This document shows positions 8,241-16,994 of a DNA stretch of 50,462 nt, piece after piece (position 1 is the stretch's first letter; each line of letters starts with the position of its first letter). Under the pieces are notes generated by a model. The model had not been told where the DNA came from. It did no database searches and saw only the letters and a program-made list of their open reading frames with translations. The stretch covers positions 1-50,462 of the forward strand of contig DEPQ01000063.1 in assembly GCA_002358855.1 (NCBI GenBank), read 5' to 3'. The position numbers and the translations under genes are program-made. Source of the stretch: Bacteroidales bacterium UBA3388 (GTDB lineage Bacteria > Bacteroidota > Bacteroidia > Bacteroidales > P3).

Positions 8241-9794
8241 TTATTTATTGGTTAGTTTGATAAATGGAATCATAATTTCTTCCATTGAAATGCCACCGTG
8301 TTGAAACGTATTCATATAATATTGCACATAATGATTGTAATTGTTTGGATAGGCAAAGAAATCATTTGCACGAGCAAATATATAAGGAGAAGAAATATGA
8401 AGTCGAGGTAAGAAAATATCCTCTGGATTTTTTACATCGAAGACTTGCTTAGGATTATAGTCCATTAGTTTTCCTACTTTATATCTTAAATTAACCGAAG
8501 CATCTTTTGTAGAACGTATTTTGACAGGATTGTTAATTTTTACAGAGCCGTGATCGGTTGTAATGTATATATTGACTTTCTTTGTACTCAAAAATTTTAT
8601 CAAATCTAAGAGAGAGGAATGTTCAAACCACGTTTTAGTAACGCTTCTGTAAGAATTTTCGTCCTCTGCTAACTCTCTAACAAGCATAGACTCGGTTCGA
8701 GCGTGCGAAAGCATATCTATAAAGTTGTAAACAATTACATTCAATTTGTTTTGCAAGAGATTAGTTAAGTTATCTATCATCTTCTTGCCGTAAGAGGCAT
8801 TTAAAACTTTATGATATGAGGTTTTTATATCAAATTTGTTGTTTTTAAGATGTTTTTGCAAGAAGATATATTCATTTTGGTTCTTTAAACCTTCCTCATC
8901 TTCATCAAGCCACAAGTCAGGGTAAGTTTTCTTGATGTTAGAGGGCATCATACCCGATAGAAGTGCATTTCGAGCATACTGAGTCGTTGTTGGAATGATG
9001 CTATAATAGATATTCTCTTGTTCAACTCTAAAATACTGTTCAATATGTGTTTGAATAATTTTCCATTGGTCAAATCGGAAATTGTCAATTATTATTAAAA
9101 AGTTGGATTTCTCATCTTTATTTAGTTCAGGAAATAGTTTGTTTTTCAAAAGAGTGTGAGAAAATTCAGGAGAGTTTGAATCTCTTTTGCTAATCCAATC
9201 AATATAGTTTTGTTGGTAATACTTCGAAAATTGATTGTTTGCTTCTTGTTTTTGTTGCTTTAAAACCTCAAATATACCTACGTCATTTGATTCTGCAAGG
9301 TTAAGTTCCCAATAAACGAGTTTTTTATATAGTTCTATCCATTCTTGCCAATCAAGGTCGTTATCCATAAGTTTCATTCCTATTTGACGAAATTCTTGCT
9401 GATAACTCATAGTTGATTTTTCGCTAACAAGACGTTTTGTGTCTAAATGTTTTTTTAGAGTTAGCAAAATTTGATTTGGATTTACAGGTTTAATGAGATA
9501 GTCCGAAATTTTGGAGCCTATCGCTTGCTCCATTATTTGTTCCTCTTCGCTTTTTGTTATCATAATAATCGGAAGGGCAGGATAACGTTCTTTAATGATT
9601 GTCAGAACCTCCAAACCGCTTAATCCAGGCATATTTTCGTCTAAGAAAACAATGTCAATCTTCTCTTCTGCAAGAATATCAAGTGCTTCGTTGCCGTCAA
9701 TTGCAAGAGAAAAACTATAACCCTTTGTTTCAAGAAAGAGAACATAAGGTTTTAATAAATCTATTTCGTCATCTACCCAAAGTATCTTAACCAT
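8241..9794 (-). CDS. porX: PorX: response regulator with PglZ/alkaline-phosphatase-like domain
   Basis: Residues 1-120 form a CheY-like receiver with acidic pocket D8/D9, phospho-acceptor D52 in VFLDENMPG, T80 and K102. Residues from about 190 to the C terminus form a PglZ domain of the alkaline phosphatase superfamily; the segments IIIDNFRFDQW, TTDHGSV and QHGGISMEE carry likely metal-binding Asp, Thr and His. The protein is 517 residues, the expected length. In Porphyromonas and flavobacteria PorX, with histidine kinase PorY, controls T9SS gene expression and function, and its PglZ domain has been reported as a phosphodiesterase. The start is fixed by the need for D8/D9 and lies 3 bases from a perfect -7 box, so the mRNA may be leaderless. 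Confidence 0.93.
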   Translation of the reverse strand: MVKILWVDDEIDLLKPYVLFLETKGYSFSLAIDGNEALDILAEEKIDIVFLDENMPGLSGLEVLTIIKERYPALPIIMITKSEEEQIMEQAIGSKISDYLIKPVNPNQILLTLKKHLDTKRLVSEKSTMSYQQEFRQIGMKLMDNDLDWQEWIELYKKLVYWELNLAESNDVGIFEVLKQQKQEANNQFSKYYQQNYIDWISKRDSNSPEFSHTLLKNKLFPELNKDEKSNFLIIIDNFRFDQWKIIQTHIEQYFRVEQENIYYSIIPTTTQYARNALLSGMMPSNIKKTYPDLWLDEDEEGLKNQNEYIFLQKHLKNNKFDIKTSYHKVLNASYGKKMIDNLTNLLQNKLNVIVYNFIDMLSHARTESMLVRELAEDENSYRSVTKTWFEHSSLLDLIKFLSTKKVNIYITTDHGSVKINNPVKIRSTKDASVNLRYKVGKLMDYNPKQVFDVKNPEDIFLPRLHISSPYIFARANDFFAYPNNYNHYVQYYMNTFQHGGISMEEIMIPFIKLTNK

Positions 9795-9796
9795 AT

Positions 9797-9828
9797 CAAA
9801 AATATTTCAATATGATATAAAACGCAAT
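9797..9828 (-). promoter_or_regulatory. Promoter of porX-tsaE
   Basis: On the minus strand, ATTG (9825-9828) and a perfect TATTTTTG (9797-9804) are separated by 20 bases. The -7 box ends just 3 bases before the porX ATG at 9794, so transcription probably starts at or next to the initiation codon. Confidence 0.6.
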
Positions 9829-9862
9829 AATGAACTAAAATGTTATAATTTAGTGGTAAAAA

Positions 9863-10783
9863 CTATTTAAGAAAGTCTGTAATCTTTTTTTCGTCAATAT
9901 TGATTGACTTAAACAAATCTACAACTTTTCCATTCTCAAAAAGCACAATTATAGGCTGACGTCCGTTAGTTGCAGAAAGGAAAAGCAAAGGCGGAACCTT
10001 TGTTGTAGGTAATAAATCGGCTCCTGTTTCTTTGTAAAACACATCTATACTTTCGGCTTTGCCCCAAAAAATAACAGCAAATTTATCTTTGTCTAAATTA
10101 TGTCGCTTAATCATCACGTCAAGCTTTATTGCAGTACGTTTACAATGCTTACAACCCGTAGAATACAAGCAAAGAACTTTCTTCCCCTTAGAAACATTCA
10201 ATTCTTGCACTTGATCTAATGCAATAAGTTTTTCAAAACTCTCCATATTTAGTTGAGCCTGCTTACCATAAAGCGAATTAACAATCACATCTGGTGGACG
10301 CACAATGTAAGATGTTGCAAGAGGTGCTAAAAAACAAAGAGAAAGAATAAGTTTTGAATATTTTATTTTCCAACCTCTATCAAAAAACAAAGCAACACAA
10401 AGCAAAAGAAGAATAACATTTTTGATTATCGTTTGCGAATCAGACAAAATCAATACTTCTCCAAAGCAATGACAATTTTCTGCATCGACTTGAAAAAGCA
10501 AAGGCTTCAATAAAATATAGATAGTAAAGATTGAAAGCGAGCCAATCGCAAGCCAGCGTGATAATTTAGGATAAACGCCTATGCAAAGCATAAATCCTAA
10601 ACACGCCTCACAGGAAATCAAAAATCTTGTAAAGAAATTTGTGAAATTCCAAGAAAATAGTTCGTGCTCAAACACAAACATATCAAAGGCTTCTATCGAA
10701 ATATATTTCGTAACCGCAGAAGCAACAAAAACAAGTCCAATCAAAATTCTGATTGAAGTAAGCAATATTTTCTTGAAATCCAT
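9863..10783 (-). CDS. DoxX/MauE-like membrane protein with C-terminal thioredoxin-type CxxC
   Basis: The N-terminal half has about four membrane helices of the DoxX/MauE type, including a conserved NCHCFGE loop (about residues 103-109 here) like the CxCFG of MauE proteins. After a last helix a periplasmic thioredoxin-like segment has STGCKHCKRT, giving a CKHC redox pair near residues 211-214. This suggests an envelope thiol-disulfide protein that passes electrons across the membrane to its own thioredoxin-like domain (inference). The longest frame starts at 10807 but overlaps the stop of the upstream lipoprotein gene. The ATG at 10783, 8 bases after that stop, gives a sensible N terminus (306 residues) and is preferred. 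Likely cotranscribed with the small lipoprotein gene. Confidence 0.75.
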   Translation of the reverse strand: MDFKKILLTSIRILIGLVFVASAVTKYISIEAFDMFVFEHELFSWNFTNFFTRFLISCEACLGFMLCIGVYPKLSRWLAIGSLSIFTIYILLKPLLFQVDAENCHCFGEVLILSDSQTIIKNVILLLLCVALFFDRGWKIKYSKLILSLCFLAPLATSYIVRPPDVIVNSLYGKQAQLNMESFEKLIALDQVQELNVSKGKKVLCLYSTGCKHCKRTAIKLDVMIKRHNLDKDKFAVIFWGKAESIDVFYKETGADLLPTTKVPPLLFLSATNGRQPIIVLFENGKVVDLFKSINIDEKKITDFLK

Positions 10784-10791
10784 AAAACTAA

Positions 10792-10992
10792 TTATTGTTC
10801 TTCGCAAATCATAGGTGCAGCACCTGTTTCTGCTTTCATCATATCAAAAGCGACATCAGAACAACTGCCTGCCCAGTCATAATAATAGTATTGTTCAATT
10901 CCATCAGTGCAAACGCAATCCACAGTCTCACTGCAAGAAGTCAATACTCCACAAGAAACCAATAAGGCTATTATTAAAAATATTTTTTTCAT
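10792..10992 (-). CDS. Small Cys-rich lipoprotein (66 residues)
   Basis: A lipoprotein signal ends in VLTSC, so C20 is the likely lipidated residue. The mature 47 residues hold four cysteines: C26 and C28 (CVCT), C44 in GSCSDV, and C63 three residues from the end. The neighbouring 80-residue protein has the same pattern, so the two are paralogues of one small family. The cysteines may form disulfides or bind a metal or cofactor; no known family is recognised. The gene sits just upstream of the CxxC membrane protein, making a redox partnership plausible but unproven. Confidence 0.7.
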   Translation of the reverse strand: MKKIFLIIALLVSCGVLTSCSETVDCVCTDGIEQYYYYDWAGSCSDVAFDMMKAETGAAPMICEEQ

Positions 10993-11007
10993 AATCTCAA
11001 TTTATTA

Positions 11008-11040
11008 AAAAAGGAATACCCCATTAGAGTATTCCTTTTT
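11008..11040 (-). terminator. Terminator of the 80-residue lipoprotein gene
   Basis: AAAAAGGAATAC (11008-11019) pairs perfectly with GTATTCCTTTTT (11029-11040), a 12-bp stem with a 9-base loop. Read on the minus strand it ends in a run of U. It lies only 15 bases before the next start codon (10992), so read-through may supply the downstream genes. Confidence 0.85.
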
Positions 11041-11057
11041 ATTTGTTAAGGATTAAA

Positions 11058-11300
11058 CTAGCGTTCTACACAGCTTAAAGTTAAACCTAATTCTTCTGCA
11101 TCTACCCATTCAGTAGGAAGAGTTAAATCTTGGTAAGTAACTTCTTCGCAAGTTCCTTGAAATTCTGTTATTGTAGCTGCTTCTTCAGTGAAGATATCTA
11201 CTGAAACCATATCAGATGATATTGTACAATCACAATCTGATTTTAGGTTGCAAGCTGCGAAAGCTAAGAAAGCTCCCATTAAAACTAATACTTTTTTCAT
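11058..11300 (-). CDS. Small Cys-rich lipoprotein (80 residues)
   Basis: The signal ends in AFAAC with C17 as the likely lipidated cysteine. C23 and C25 (CDCT), C51 in GTCEEV and C77 near the C terminus reproduce the four-cysteine layout of the 66-residue neighbour, including CxCT six residues after the lipidated cysteine and G-(S/T)-C-x-x-V. The middle is acidic and longer here. No function is recognised. It is followed by a strong terminator, so it can be expressed on its own at higher levels than the downstream genes. Confidence 0.7.
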   Translation of the reverse strand: MKKVLVLMGAFLAFAACNLKSDCDCTISSDMVSVDIFTEEAATITEFQGTCEEVTYQDLTLPTEWVDAEELGLTLSCVER

Positions 11301-11369
11301 AGCGCAATTAAATTTATTTGTTATTAAAATGTCTTACTCTTTTTAATCAGGATTTTCAGTTCCTCCTAG

Positions 11370-11386
11370 TAAGGTTTACTACCTTA
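11370..11386. other. Inverted repeat in divergent intergenic region
   Basis: TAAGGT (11370-11375) and ACCTTA (11381-11386) flank a 5-base spacer, in the gap between the 80-residue lipoprotein gene and the divergent lpxL-type gene. This is compatible with a dimeric regulator site or a small leader hairpin of the lipoprotein mRNA. A GGAGG run lies next to it on the minus strand (about 11362-11367), far from the start codon. Confidence 0.3.
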
Positions 11387-11453
11387 TTGTTGGCAAAATT
11401 AAAAAAAGATATTTAACCGACAAAATTTTTCATAGAAAAATCAAAAAAATCAC

Positions 11454-11461
11454 TACATTTG
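11454..11461 (+). promoter_or_regulatory. -7 box of the lpxL-dnaE-queG operon
   Basis: TACATTTG matches TAnnTTTG. No good -33 TTTG stands at the usual distance. The box ends 6 bases before the ATG at 11468, so the mRNA would have almost no leader. The in-frame TTG at 11459 lies inside the box and is not a credible start. Confidence 0.45.
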
Positions 11462-11467
11462 CAACTT

Positions 11468-12355
11468 ATGAAGATATTAAATTATTTGTTTTTTCATGGT
11501 TTTCTAATACCTATTTCCCTTTTGCCAATGAGGGTATTGTATTGTATTTCAGATATTGTTAAGATTTTACTTTACAATGTAGTTGGTTATAGGAGAAAAG
11601 TTGTAATAGAAAATCTTACTTGTTCATTTCCTCAAAAAACTGAAAAAGAAATAAAGGAAATAGCAAACAAATTTTATTCCCATCTTGCTGATCTTTTTTT
11701 AGAAGCAGTGAAAATGCTAACTATTTCTAAGAAAAGTTTAATGAAAAGATACAAATGCACTAATCCTGAAATCATATCTAAATATTATAAGCGGAATAAG
11801 AGTGTTATTTTAGTTTCAGCTCACTATAATAATTGGGAATATATGGTTGCAAGTCTTGGAATGCAATTTGATTTTCATGGAATAGGAGTAGGCAAAAGAA
11901 TGAGTAACGAAACTTTTGAAAAACTAATGCACAAAAAACGCACAAGATACGGCACAGAAGTTTGTTATGCAGACAATTCACGTAAAGTTTTTGAACAATA
12001 TCATAACAATACTCCTTGTGCTTATATGCTTCTTTCGGACCAAAGCCCAAATGATATAAATAAATGTTATTGGATAGATTTCCTTAATCGTAAAACAGCA
12101 TTTATTTATGGTTGTGAATATTTTGCAAAGAAGTATAACTATCCTGTATTCTATTATAATGTAAAAAAAATCAAAAGAGGATATTATGAGTTTGAGATTA
12201 GTGAAATCTCAACTAAGCCACAAGAAACAGAATATGGCTTTATAGTAGAGAAGTCTGCAAAAATATTAGAAAATACTCTAAAACAAACACCACAATATTG
12301 GTTGTGGAGTCATAGACGTTGGAAACTAAAATACGAAAATATTAATAAATTGTAA
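11468..12355 (+). CDS. Lipid A biosynthesis lauroyl/myristoyl-type acyltransferase (LpxL/HtrB family)
   Basis: A protein of 295 residues from the ATG at 11468. It has the family's H-x4-E catalytic motif as HYNNWE (H119, E124), a hydrophobic N terminus (about 5-35) for inner-membrane association, and a later LLSDQSPND segment typical of LpxL-like enzymes. It should add secondary acyl chains to lipid A on the cytoplasmic face of the inner membrane; an ornithine-lipid or other lysophospholipid acyltransferase is a less likely alternative. dnaE follows after 7 bases. The in-frame TTG three codons upstream is rejected because it falls in the promoter box. Confidence 0.88.
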   Translation: MKILNYLFFHGFLIPISLLPMRVLYCISDIVKILLYNVVGYRRKVVIENLTCSFPQKTEKEIKEIANKFYSHLADLFLEAVKMLTISKKSLMKRYKCTNPEIISKYYKRNKSVILVSAHYNNWEYMVASLGMQFDFHGIGVGKRMSNETFEKLMHKKRTRYGTEVCYADNSRKVFEQYHNNTPCAYMLLSDQSPNDINKCYWIDFLNRKTAFIYGCEYFAKKYNYPVFYYNVKKIKRGYYEFEISEISTKPQETEYGFIVEKSAKILENTLKQTPQYWLWSHRRWKLKYENINKL

Positions 12356-12362
12356 TTTTGTT

Positions 12363-15300
12363 ATGATAAATTTTTCTCATCTTCACGTTCATACACAGTA
12401 CTCTATATTAGATGGTGCTTGTAACATAAATAAACTTCTTGATAAGGCTATTGAGTTGGAACAACCTGCTATTGCAATTACTGATCACGGAAATATGTTT
12501 GGAGTATTGGAGTTTCACAATGCTTGTAAAAAGAAAGGAATAAAACCAATATTAGGTTGTGAGATGTATGTTTCGCCTCAAAGTAGGTTTATTAAAGATG
12601 GAAAGAATTTTTCTGGTCATCACCTTATTCTGCTTGCAAAAAATGAAAGAGGTTATCATAACTTGATAAAGTTGGACTCTTTAGCGTTTGCAAAAGAAGC
12701 AAAATATCGTACTTCAAGAATTGATAAAGAATTGTTATTTGAGCATTCTGAAGGATTGATTTGTTGTTCTGCATGTTTAGGAGGTGTTTTACCAAAATTG
12801 ATTGAAAGTAACGATATAGAAGGTGCAGAAAAAACAGCATTAGAATATAAATCTGTATTTAAAGATGACTATTATATAGAACTACAAAACCACGGAATAG
12901 AATTACAACAGCAAGTAAACAAAGAACTTATAAGAATTGCAAAGAAATTTGACATAAAAGTAATAGCCACTAACGATGTTCATTACATAAACAAAGACGA
13001 CTACGAAGCACATAAGATTTTAATTTGTTTGAATACAGGGAAAACTCTTTCGGAATACGCTGAAAGTAAGATGTCTTACACAGGTAATGAGTATTTAAAA
13101 ACGAAAGAAGAAATGTTAGAAGTATTTCCTGATATACCAGAGGCTATTTATAATACACAAGAAATAGTAGATAAAGTTGAAGTCTTTGAATTAGAACGTG
13201 GACCAATACTTCCTGTGTTTGATATACCATCTTCTTTCGGTAAAATAGAGGATTATTACGAAAAATACCCACAAGAAGAAATAGAAAACAAACTTTACTT
13301 TGATTTTGTAAACAATCCCAAAACCGCAGAAGAAGATAAAGCTCCTGAAAAGAAAAAAGAAAAAATAGAATCATTACTTAAAGAAAAAGGTGGATACAAA
13401 AAGATAATTAGAACAAAGTTTGATGCGGACTATTTACGTTATCTAACCTTGGAAGGAGCAAAAAAACGTTATGGAGATGCTCTTGATGAAACTGTTTTAA
13501 AGAGAATAGAAAGCGAATTAGGAACTATTGAATGGATGGGTTTTCCTGGATATTTTTTAATCGTACAAGATTTTATAAATCATTCAAGAGAAAATTTAGG
13601 AGTAATAGTTGGACCAGGTAGGGGCTCTGCGGCGGGAAGTGTTGTTGCGTATTGTCTTGGTATCACTGCAATAGAACCATTAAAATATGGATTACTTTTT
13701 GAAAGATTCTTAAATCCCGATCGTATTTCTTTACCCGATATAGATGTAGACTTTGATGATGAAGGGCGAGCAAAGACTTTGCAATATGTTCAAGATAAAT
13801 ATGGATCAGATCACGTAGCACAGATTACAACTTTTGGAACAATGGCTGCTAAAATGTCAATAAAAGACGTTGCTCGTGTACTTGAATTACCCCTTAGTGA
13901 ATCAAATAGATTGGCAGACTTAGTTCCAAATCGTCCAGGCATTAACTTAATTCAAGCGTTTAATGAATCTCCCGAATTAAAACAAGAATTAGAAGACGGA
14001 AATGAGTTAGTGAAAAAAGTGCTCAACTTTGCAGTAAAATTAGAAGGCTCGATTAGAAGTACAGGAATACATGCTTGCGGAGTAATCATTGGACCTGATG
14101 ATATTTCCAATTATGTTCCTGTTGCCGATAGTAAAGATTCTGATATGATGGCAACACAATTTGAAGGCAAACTCATAGAGAGTGTTGGAATGATAAAGAT
14201 GGATTTTCTCGGTTTGTCAAACCTTTCAATAATTAAAGATGCTTGTGAAAATATCCGCAAAAGTAAAGGTGATATAGTTGAACCTGATAAGATAAAACTT
14301 GATGATAAAGAAACCCTAGAACTATTTCAGAAAGGATTAACCGTAGGTACATTTCAATTTGAATCAGATGGAATGAGTGGACACCTACAAAATCTAAAAC
14401 CTGACCGATTTGAGGACTTGATTGCTATGAATGCTCTTTATCGTCCAGGACCTATGCAATATATTTCAAACTTTATCAATCGTAAACACGGAAGAGAAGA
14501 AATAGCATATGAATTTCCAATTATGGAAAAGTATCTTTCTGAAACCTATGGCATTACTGTATATCAAGAACAAGTGATGTTGCTTTCCCAAGCCTTAGCA
14601 AATTTTACTCCTGGTGAGGCTGATAAACTCCGAAAGGCTATGGGGAAAAAGCAAATCAAGGTAATGGAAGAATTGGAAAAGAAATTCATTGTTGGTTGCG
14701 AGAAAAACGGATTGGAATTAGAGAAAGTAAAAAAAATTTGGGAGGATTGGAAAAAATTTGCCGAATATGCTTTCAATAAATCACACTCTACTTGTTATGC
14801 ATACGTTGCTTTTCAAACTGCATACCTTAAAGCACATTATCCTGCGGAGTATATGTCTTCGGTACTTACTCACAACCTTTCTGATATTAAGAAAATAACA
14901 AAATATATAGAAGAATGCCAAAATATTAACCTACAAGTGTTAGGTCCAAACGTGAACGAATCGGACTTGAACTTTATGGTAAACAAAAAAGGTGAGATTT
15001 TATTTGGATTAGCCGCCATAAAAGGAGTAGGATTAGCTGCCGCAGAAGAAATAATTAGAGAAAGAAACGAAAATGGTCCTTATTCTTCTGCTTTTGATCT
15101 TATAAAAAGAGTAAATCTACGCATAATCAATCGCCGATGTCTTGAATCTCTAATAAAAGCAGGTGGATTTGATTGTTTTGAAGGTGTTCACCGTGCACAA
15201 TACTTTACAAATGTTGATAATATGACTGTTTTGGAAAAAATGATAATGTTATCGAATCGCTTAAAATCAGATAGTTTATCAGCACAAGTATCTTTGTTTG

Positions 15301-16025
15301 ATGAGGAAGAATTAAAGGTAGATGATATTTTTGAAATTCCTCAATGTGAAGCTTGGACAAAAAGCGAAAGTCTTTCATTTGAAAAAGAAATGATAGGTTT
15401 TTACATCTCAGGACACCCATTAGATGAGTATGAAGAAACAGTTAGAACATTTGTAGATACAAAAATAGAAAGTTTTAAAGACTTAACTACACTAAAAGAT
15501 AAAGAAGTTTGTATAGCAGGCATGGTTGTAGGAGCAGAAAACCGCATAGGTAAAAATGGAAATCCATACTCTTCTCTTACAATAGAAGACGAAACGGGAG
15601 CATATACTTTCAGATTTTTTGGAAACGATTATGTGAAATTTGGAAACTTTTGTAGAGAAGGTCTATACCTTATAATGAATGCCTTAGTTAAAGAAAAAAC
15701 TTGGCCAAAAGATGCAATCACAAAAGAATTAGAAGTACGTGTAAAAGAAGTAGCACTTCTAAATAACTATATGGAAGAAAATGCCAAAGAATTAGAAATG
15801 ACCATAGACTACAACAATATAACAGACCTATTTGTCAAAGATTTAGAAACTATTTGTAAGAAAAATAAAGGAAAAATCACACTTAAAATAAACATAGTCT
15901 CAACAATTGATGATTTAAAACTAACAATGCTTTCAAAGAAATTTAAAGTGTCGCTATCTTTCATAAAAGAAATGAAAAAATTCTCCTCAAAATACGGCTT
16001 ATTCTATAAAGTCATAAAAAGATGA
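12363..16025 (+). CDS. dnaE: DNA polymerase III alpha subunit (replicative DNA polymerase)
   Basis: This 1220-residue protein has the DnaE order of domains: PHP domain (HLHVHTQYSILDG from residue 7), polymerase palm with GPGRGSAAGS (417-426) and catalytic aspartates in PDIDVDF (D459, D461, D463), finger region with YAFNKSHSTCYAYVAFQTAY near 800, a helix-hairpin-helix region, and an OB-fold (about 1035-1110). Residues about 292-348 are a Lys/Glu-rich insertion between PHP and palm, which I recall as usual in this phylum and absent from E. coli DnaE. It polymerises both strands as the core of the replisome. It overlaps queG by 4 bases (ATGA). Confidence 0.97.
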   Translation: MINFSHLHVHTQYSILDGACNINKLLDKAIELEQPAIAITDHGNMFGVLEFHNACKKKGIKPILGCEMYVSPQSRFIKDGKNFSGHHLILLAKNERGYHNLIKLDSLAFAKEAKYRTSRIDKELLFEHSEGLICCSACLGGVLPKLIESNDIEGAEKTALEYKSVFKDDYYIELQNHGIELQQQVNKELIRIAKKFDIKVIATNDVHYINKDDYEAHKILICLNTGKTLSEYAESKMSYTGNEYLKTKEEMLEVFPDIPEAIYNTQEIVDKVEVFELERGPILPVFDIPSSFGKIEDYYEKYPQEEIENKLYFDFVNNPKTAEEDKAPEKKKEKIESLLKEKGGYKKIIRTKFDADYLRYLTLEGAKKRYGDALDETVLKRIESELGTIEWMGFPGYFLIVQDFINHSRENLGVIVGPGRGSAAGSVVAYCLGITAIEPLKYGLLFERFLNPDRISLPDIDVDFDDEGRAKTLQYVQDKYGSDHVAQITTFGTMAAKMSIKDVARVLELPLSESNRLADLVPNRPGINLIQAFNESPELKQELEDGNELVKKVLNFAVKLEGSIRSTGIHACGVIIGPDDISNYVPVADSKDSDMMATQFEGKLIESVGMIKMDFLGLSNLSIIKDACENIRKSKGDIVEPDKIKLDDKETLELFQKGLTVGTFQFESDGMSGHLQNLKPDRFEDLIAMNALYRPGPMQYISNFINRKHGREEIAYEFPIMEKYLSETYGITVYQEQVMLLSQALANFTPGEADKLRKAMGKKQIKVMEELEKKFIVGCEKNGLELEKVKKIWEDWKKFAEYAFNKSHSTCYAYVAFQTAYLKAHYPAEYMSSVLTHNLSDIKKITKYIEECQNINLQVLGPNVNESDLNFMVNKKGEILFGLAAIKGVGLAAAEEIIRERNENGPYSSAFDLIKRVNLRIINRRCLESLIKAGGFDCFEGVHRAQYFTNVDNMTVLEKMIMLSNRLKSDSLSAQVSLFDEEELKVDDIFEIPQCEAWTKSESLSFEKEMIGFYISGHPLDEYEETVRTFVDTKIESFKDLTTLKDKEVCIAGMVVGAENRIGKNGNPYSSLTIEDETGAYTFRFFGNDYVKFGNFCREGLYLIMNALVKEKTWPKDAITKELEVRVKEVALLNNYMEENAKELEMTIDYNNITDLFVKDLETICKKNKGKITLKINIVSTIDDLKLTMLSKKFKVSLSFIKEMKKFSSKYGLFYKVIKR

Positions 16026-16924
16026 TGAGGTTTCTGCCATTAGAAATTGTAAAAGAAAAAGCTATCTCTTTGGGATTCAATGATTGCGGAGCTGCAAAAG
16101 TTGAACAACTCCCTACAAGCAAATTCGATGAGTGGATAAAAAAAGGTTATAATGCCAATATGAATTATCTAAACAACTATCACTCACAACGATTCAATCC
16201 TTGCGAATTGTTAGAGGGTGCAAAAACAGTTTTTTCCTTTATAATATCTTACAATACTGAGAATCAAATAGAACAATACACACATAAAATTGCCTCATAC
16301 GCACAAGGATTTGATTATCACAAAGTAATAAAAAACAAACTCTATATCTTATTAGAAGAGTTAAAAGCTTTATACCCAGACTTTCAAGCAAAAATTTGTG
16401 TAGATACAGCACCCGTAATGGAAAAGCATTGGGCAGTAAAAGCAGGACTTGGTTGGATTGGCAAAAATACTTGTTTTATTTCCGAGAAATGGGGAAGTAA
16501 AGTATTTCTTGCTGAAATCATTTGTAATTATGAAAGCGATTATACGCAAGAGGTTAGGAATCAGTGTGGTAATTGTAGAAAATGTATAGAATCTTGCCCA
16601 AATCAAGCCTTGAATGACCAAGAAACAGGGCTTGATTCAAACAAATGTATTTCTTATCAAACCATTGAAAACAAGGATTCTATACCTTGCGAAATTAAAT
16701 TAAACAATTACATCTATGGTTGTGATATTTGTCTAAATGCCTGCATAAGAAACATTAAAGCTCCAAAGGTAAAAAACGAATTTTCTCCAACCCAAGAAGT
16801 TAAAACCCTAATTTCCAAAATAGAAAACGAAGAATTAGAAAAAATAGACTTCAACAAAGTCCGTAAAATCTCCGCAATGGAAAGAATAAAGTTTGAGAAA
16901 CTTCTTTCAAATATAAAGGGGTGA
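16022..16924 (+). CDS. queG: Epoxyqueuosine reductase QueG
   Basis: A 300-residue protein with the QueG catalytic segment CVDTAPVMEK (D128) and AGLGWIGKNT (141-150). It has two [4Fe-4S] clusters of the ferredoxin type: C182, C185, C188, C192 and C209, C234, C237, C241. QueG reduces epoxyqueuosine to queuosine at the wobble base of GUN-decoding tRNAs using cobalamin. The start ATG overlaps the dnaE stop; a second ATG follows directly and either could serve. It is somewhat shorter than E. coli QueG because it lacks the C-terminal HEAT-like extension. Confidence 0.93.
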   Translation: MMRFLPLEIVKEKAISLGFNDCGAAKVEQLPTSKFDEWIKKGYNANMNYLNNYHSQRFNPCELLEGAKTVFSFIISYNTENQIEQYTHKIASYAQGFDYHKVIKNKLYILLEELKALYPDFQAKICVDTAPVMEKHWAVKAGLGWIGKNTCFISEKWGSKVFLAEIICNYESDYTQEVRNQCGNCRKCIESCPNQALNDQETGLDSNKCISYQTIENKDSIPCEIKLNNYIYGCDICLNACIRNIKAPKVKNEFSPTQEVKTLISKIENEELEKIDFNKVRKISAMERIKFEKLLSNIKG

Positions 16925-16952
16925 AAATAAAACGTGCAACTTTTTTGACAAA

Positions 16953-16962
16953 ATAACGTTAT
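16953..16962. promoter_or_regulatory. Palindrome upstream of toxin-antitoxin pair, possible operator
   Basis: ATAACGTTAT is a perfect 10-bp palindrome 33 bases before the antitoxin start. It is preceded by TTTG at 16944-16947, and no clear -7 TAnnTTTG follows. Autoregulatory operators are usual for type II toxin-antitoxin modules, so a repressor site is a reasonable guess. Confidence 0.35.
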
Positions 16963-16994
16963 ACAATAAGAAAATAACAAAAACAAAACGCATT

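Noticed and set aside
11459..11467. TTG start extending the lpxL-type protein by three residues
   Set aside because: The TTG lies in the -7 promoter box TACATTTG, and the ATG at 11468 gives the normal N terminus.
12363..16025. Lys/Glu-rich stretch in DnaE (about residues 292-348) as an intein or inserted domain of foreign origin
   Set aside because: It is short, lacks splicing motifs, lies between PHP and palm, and I recall similar insertions in other Bacteroidota DnaE proteins.
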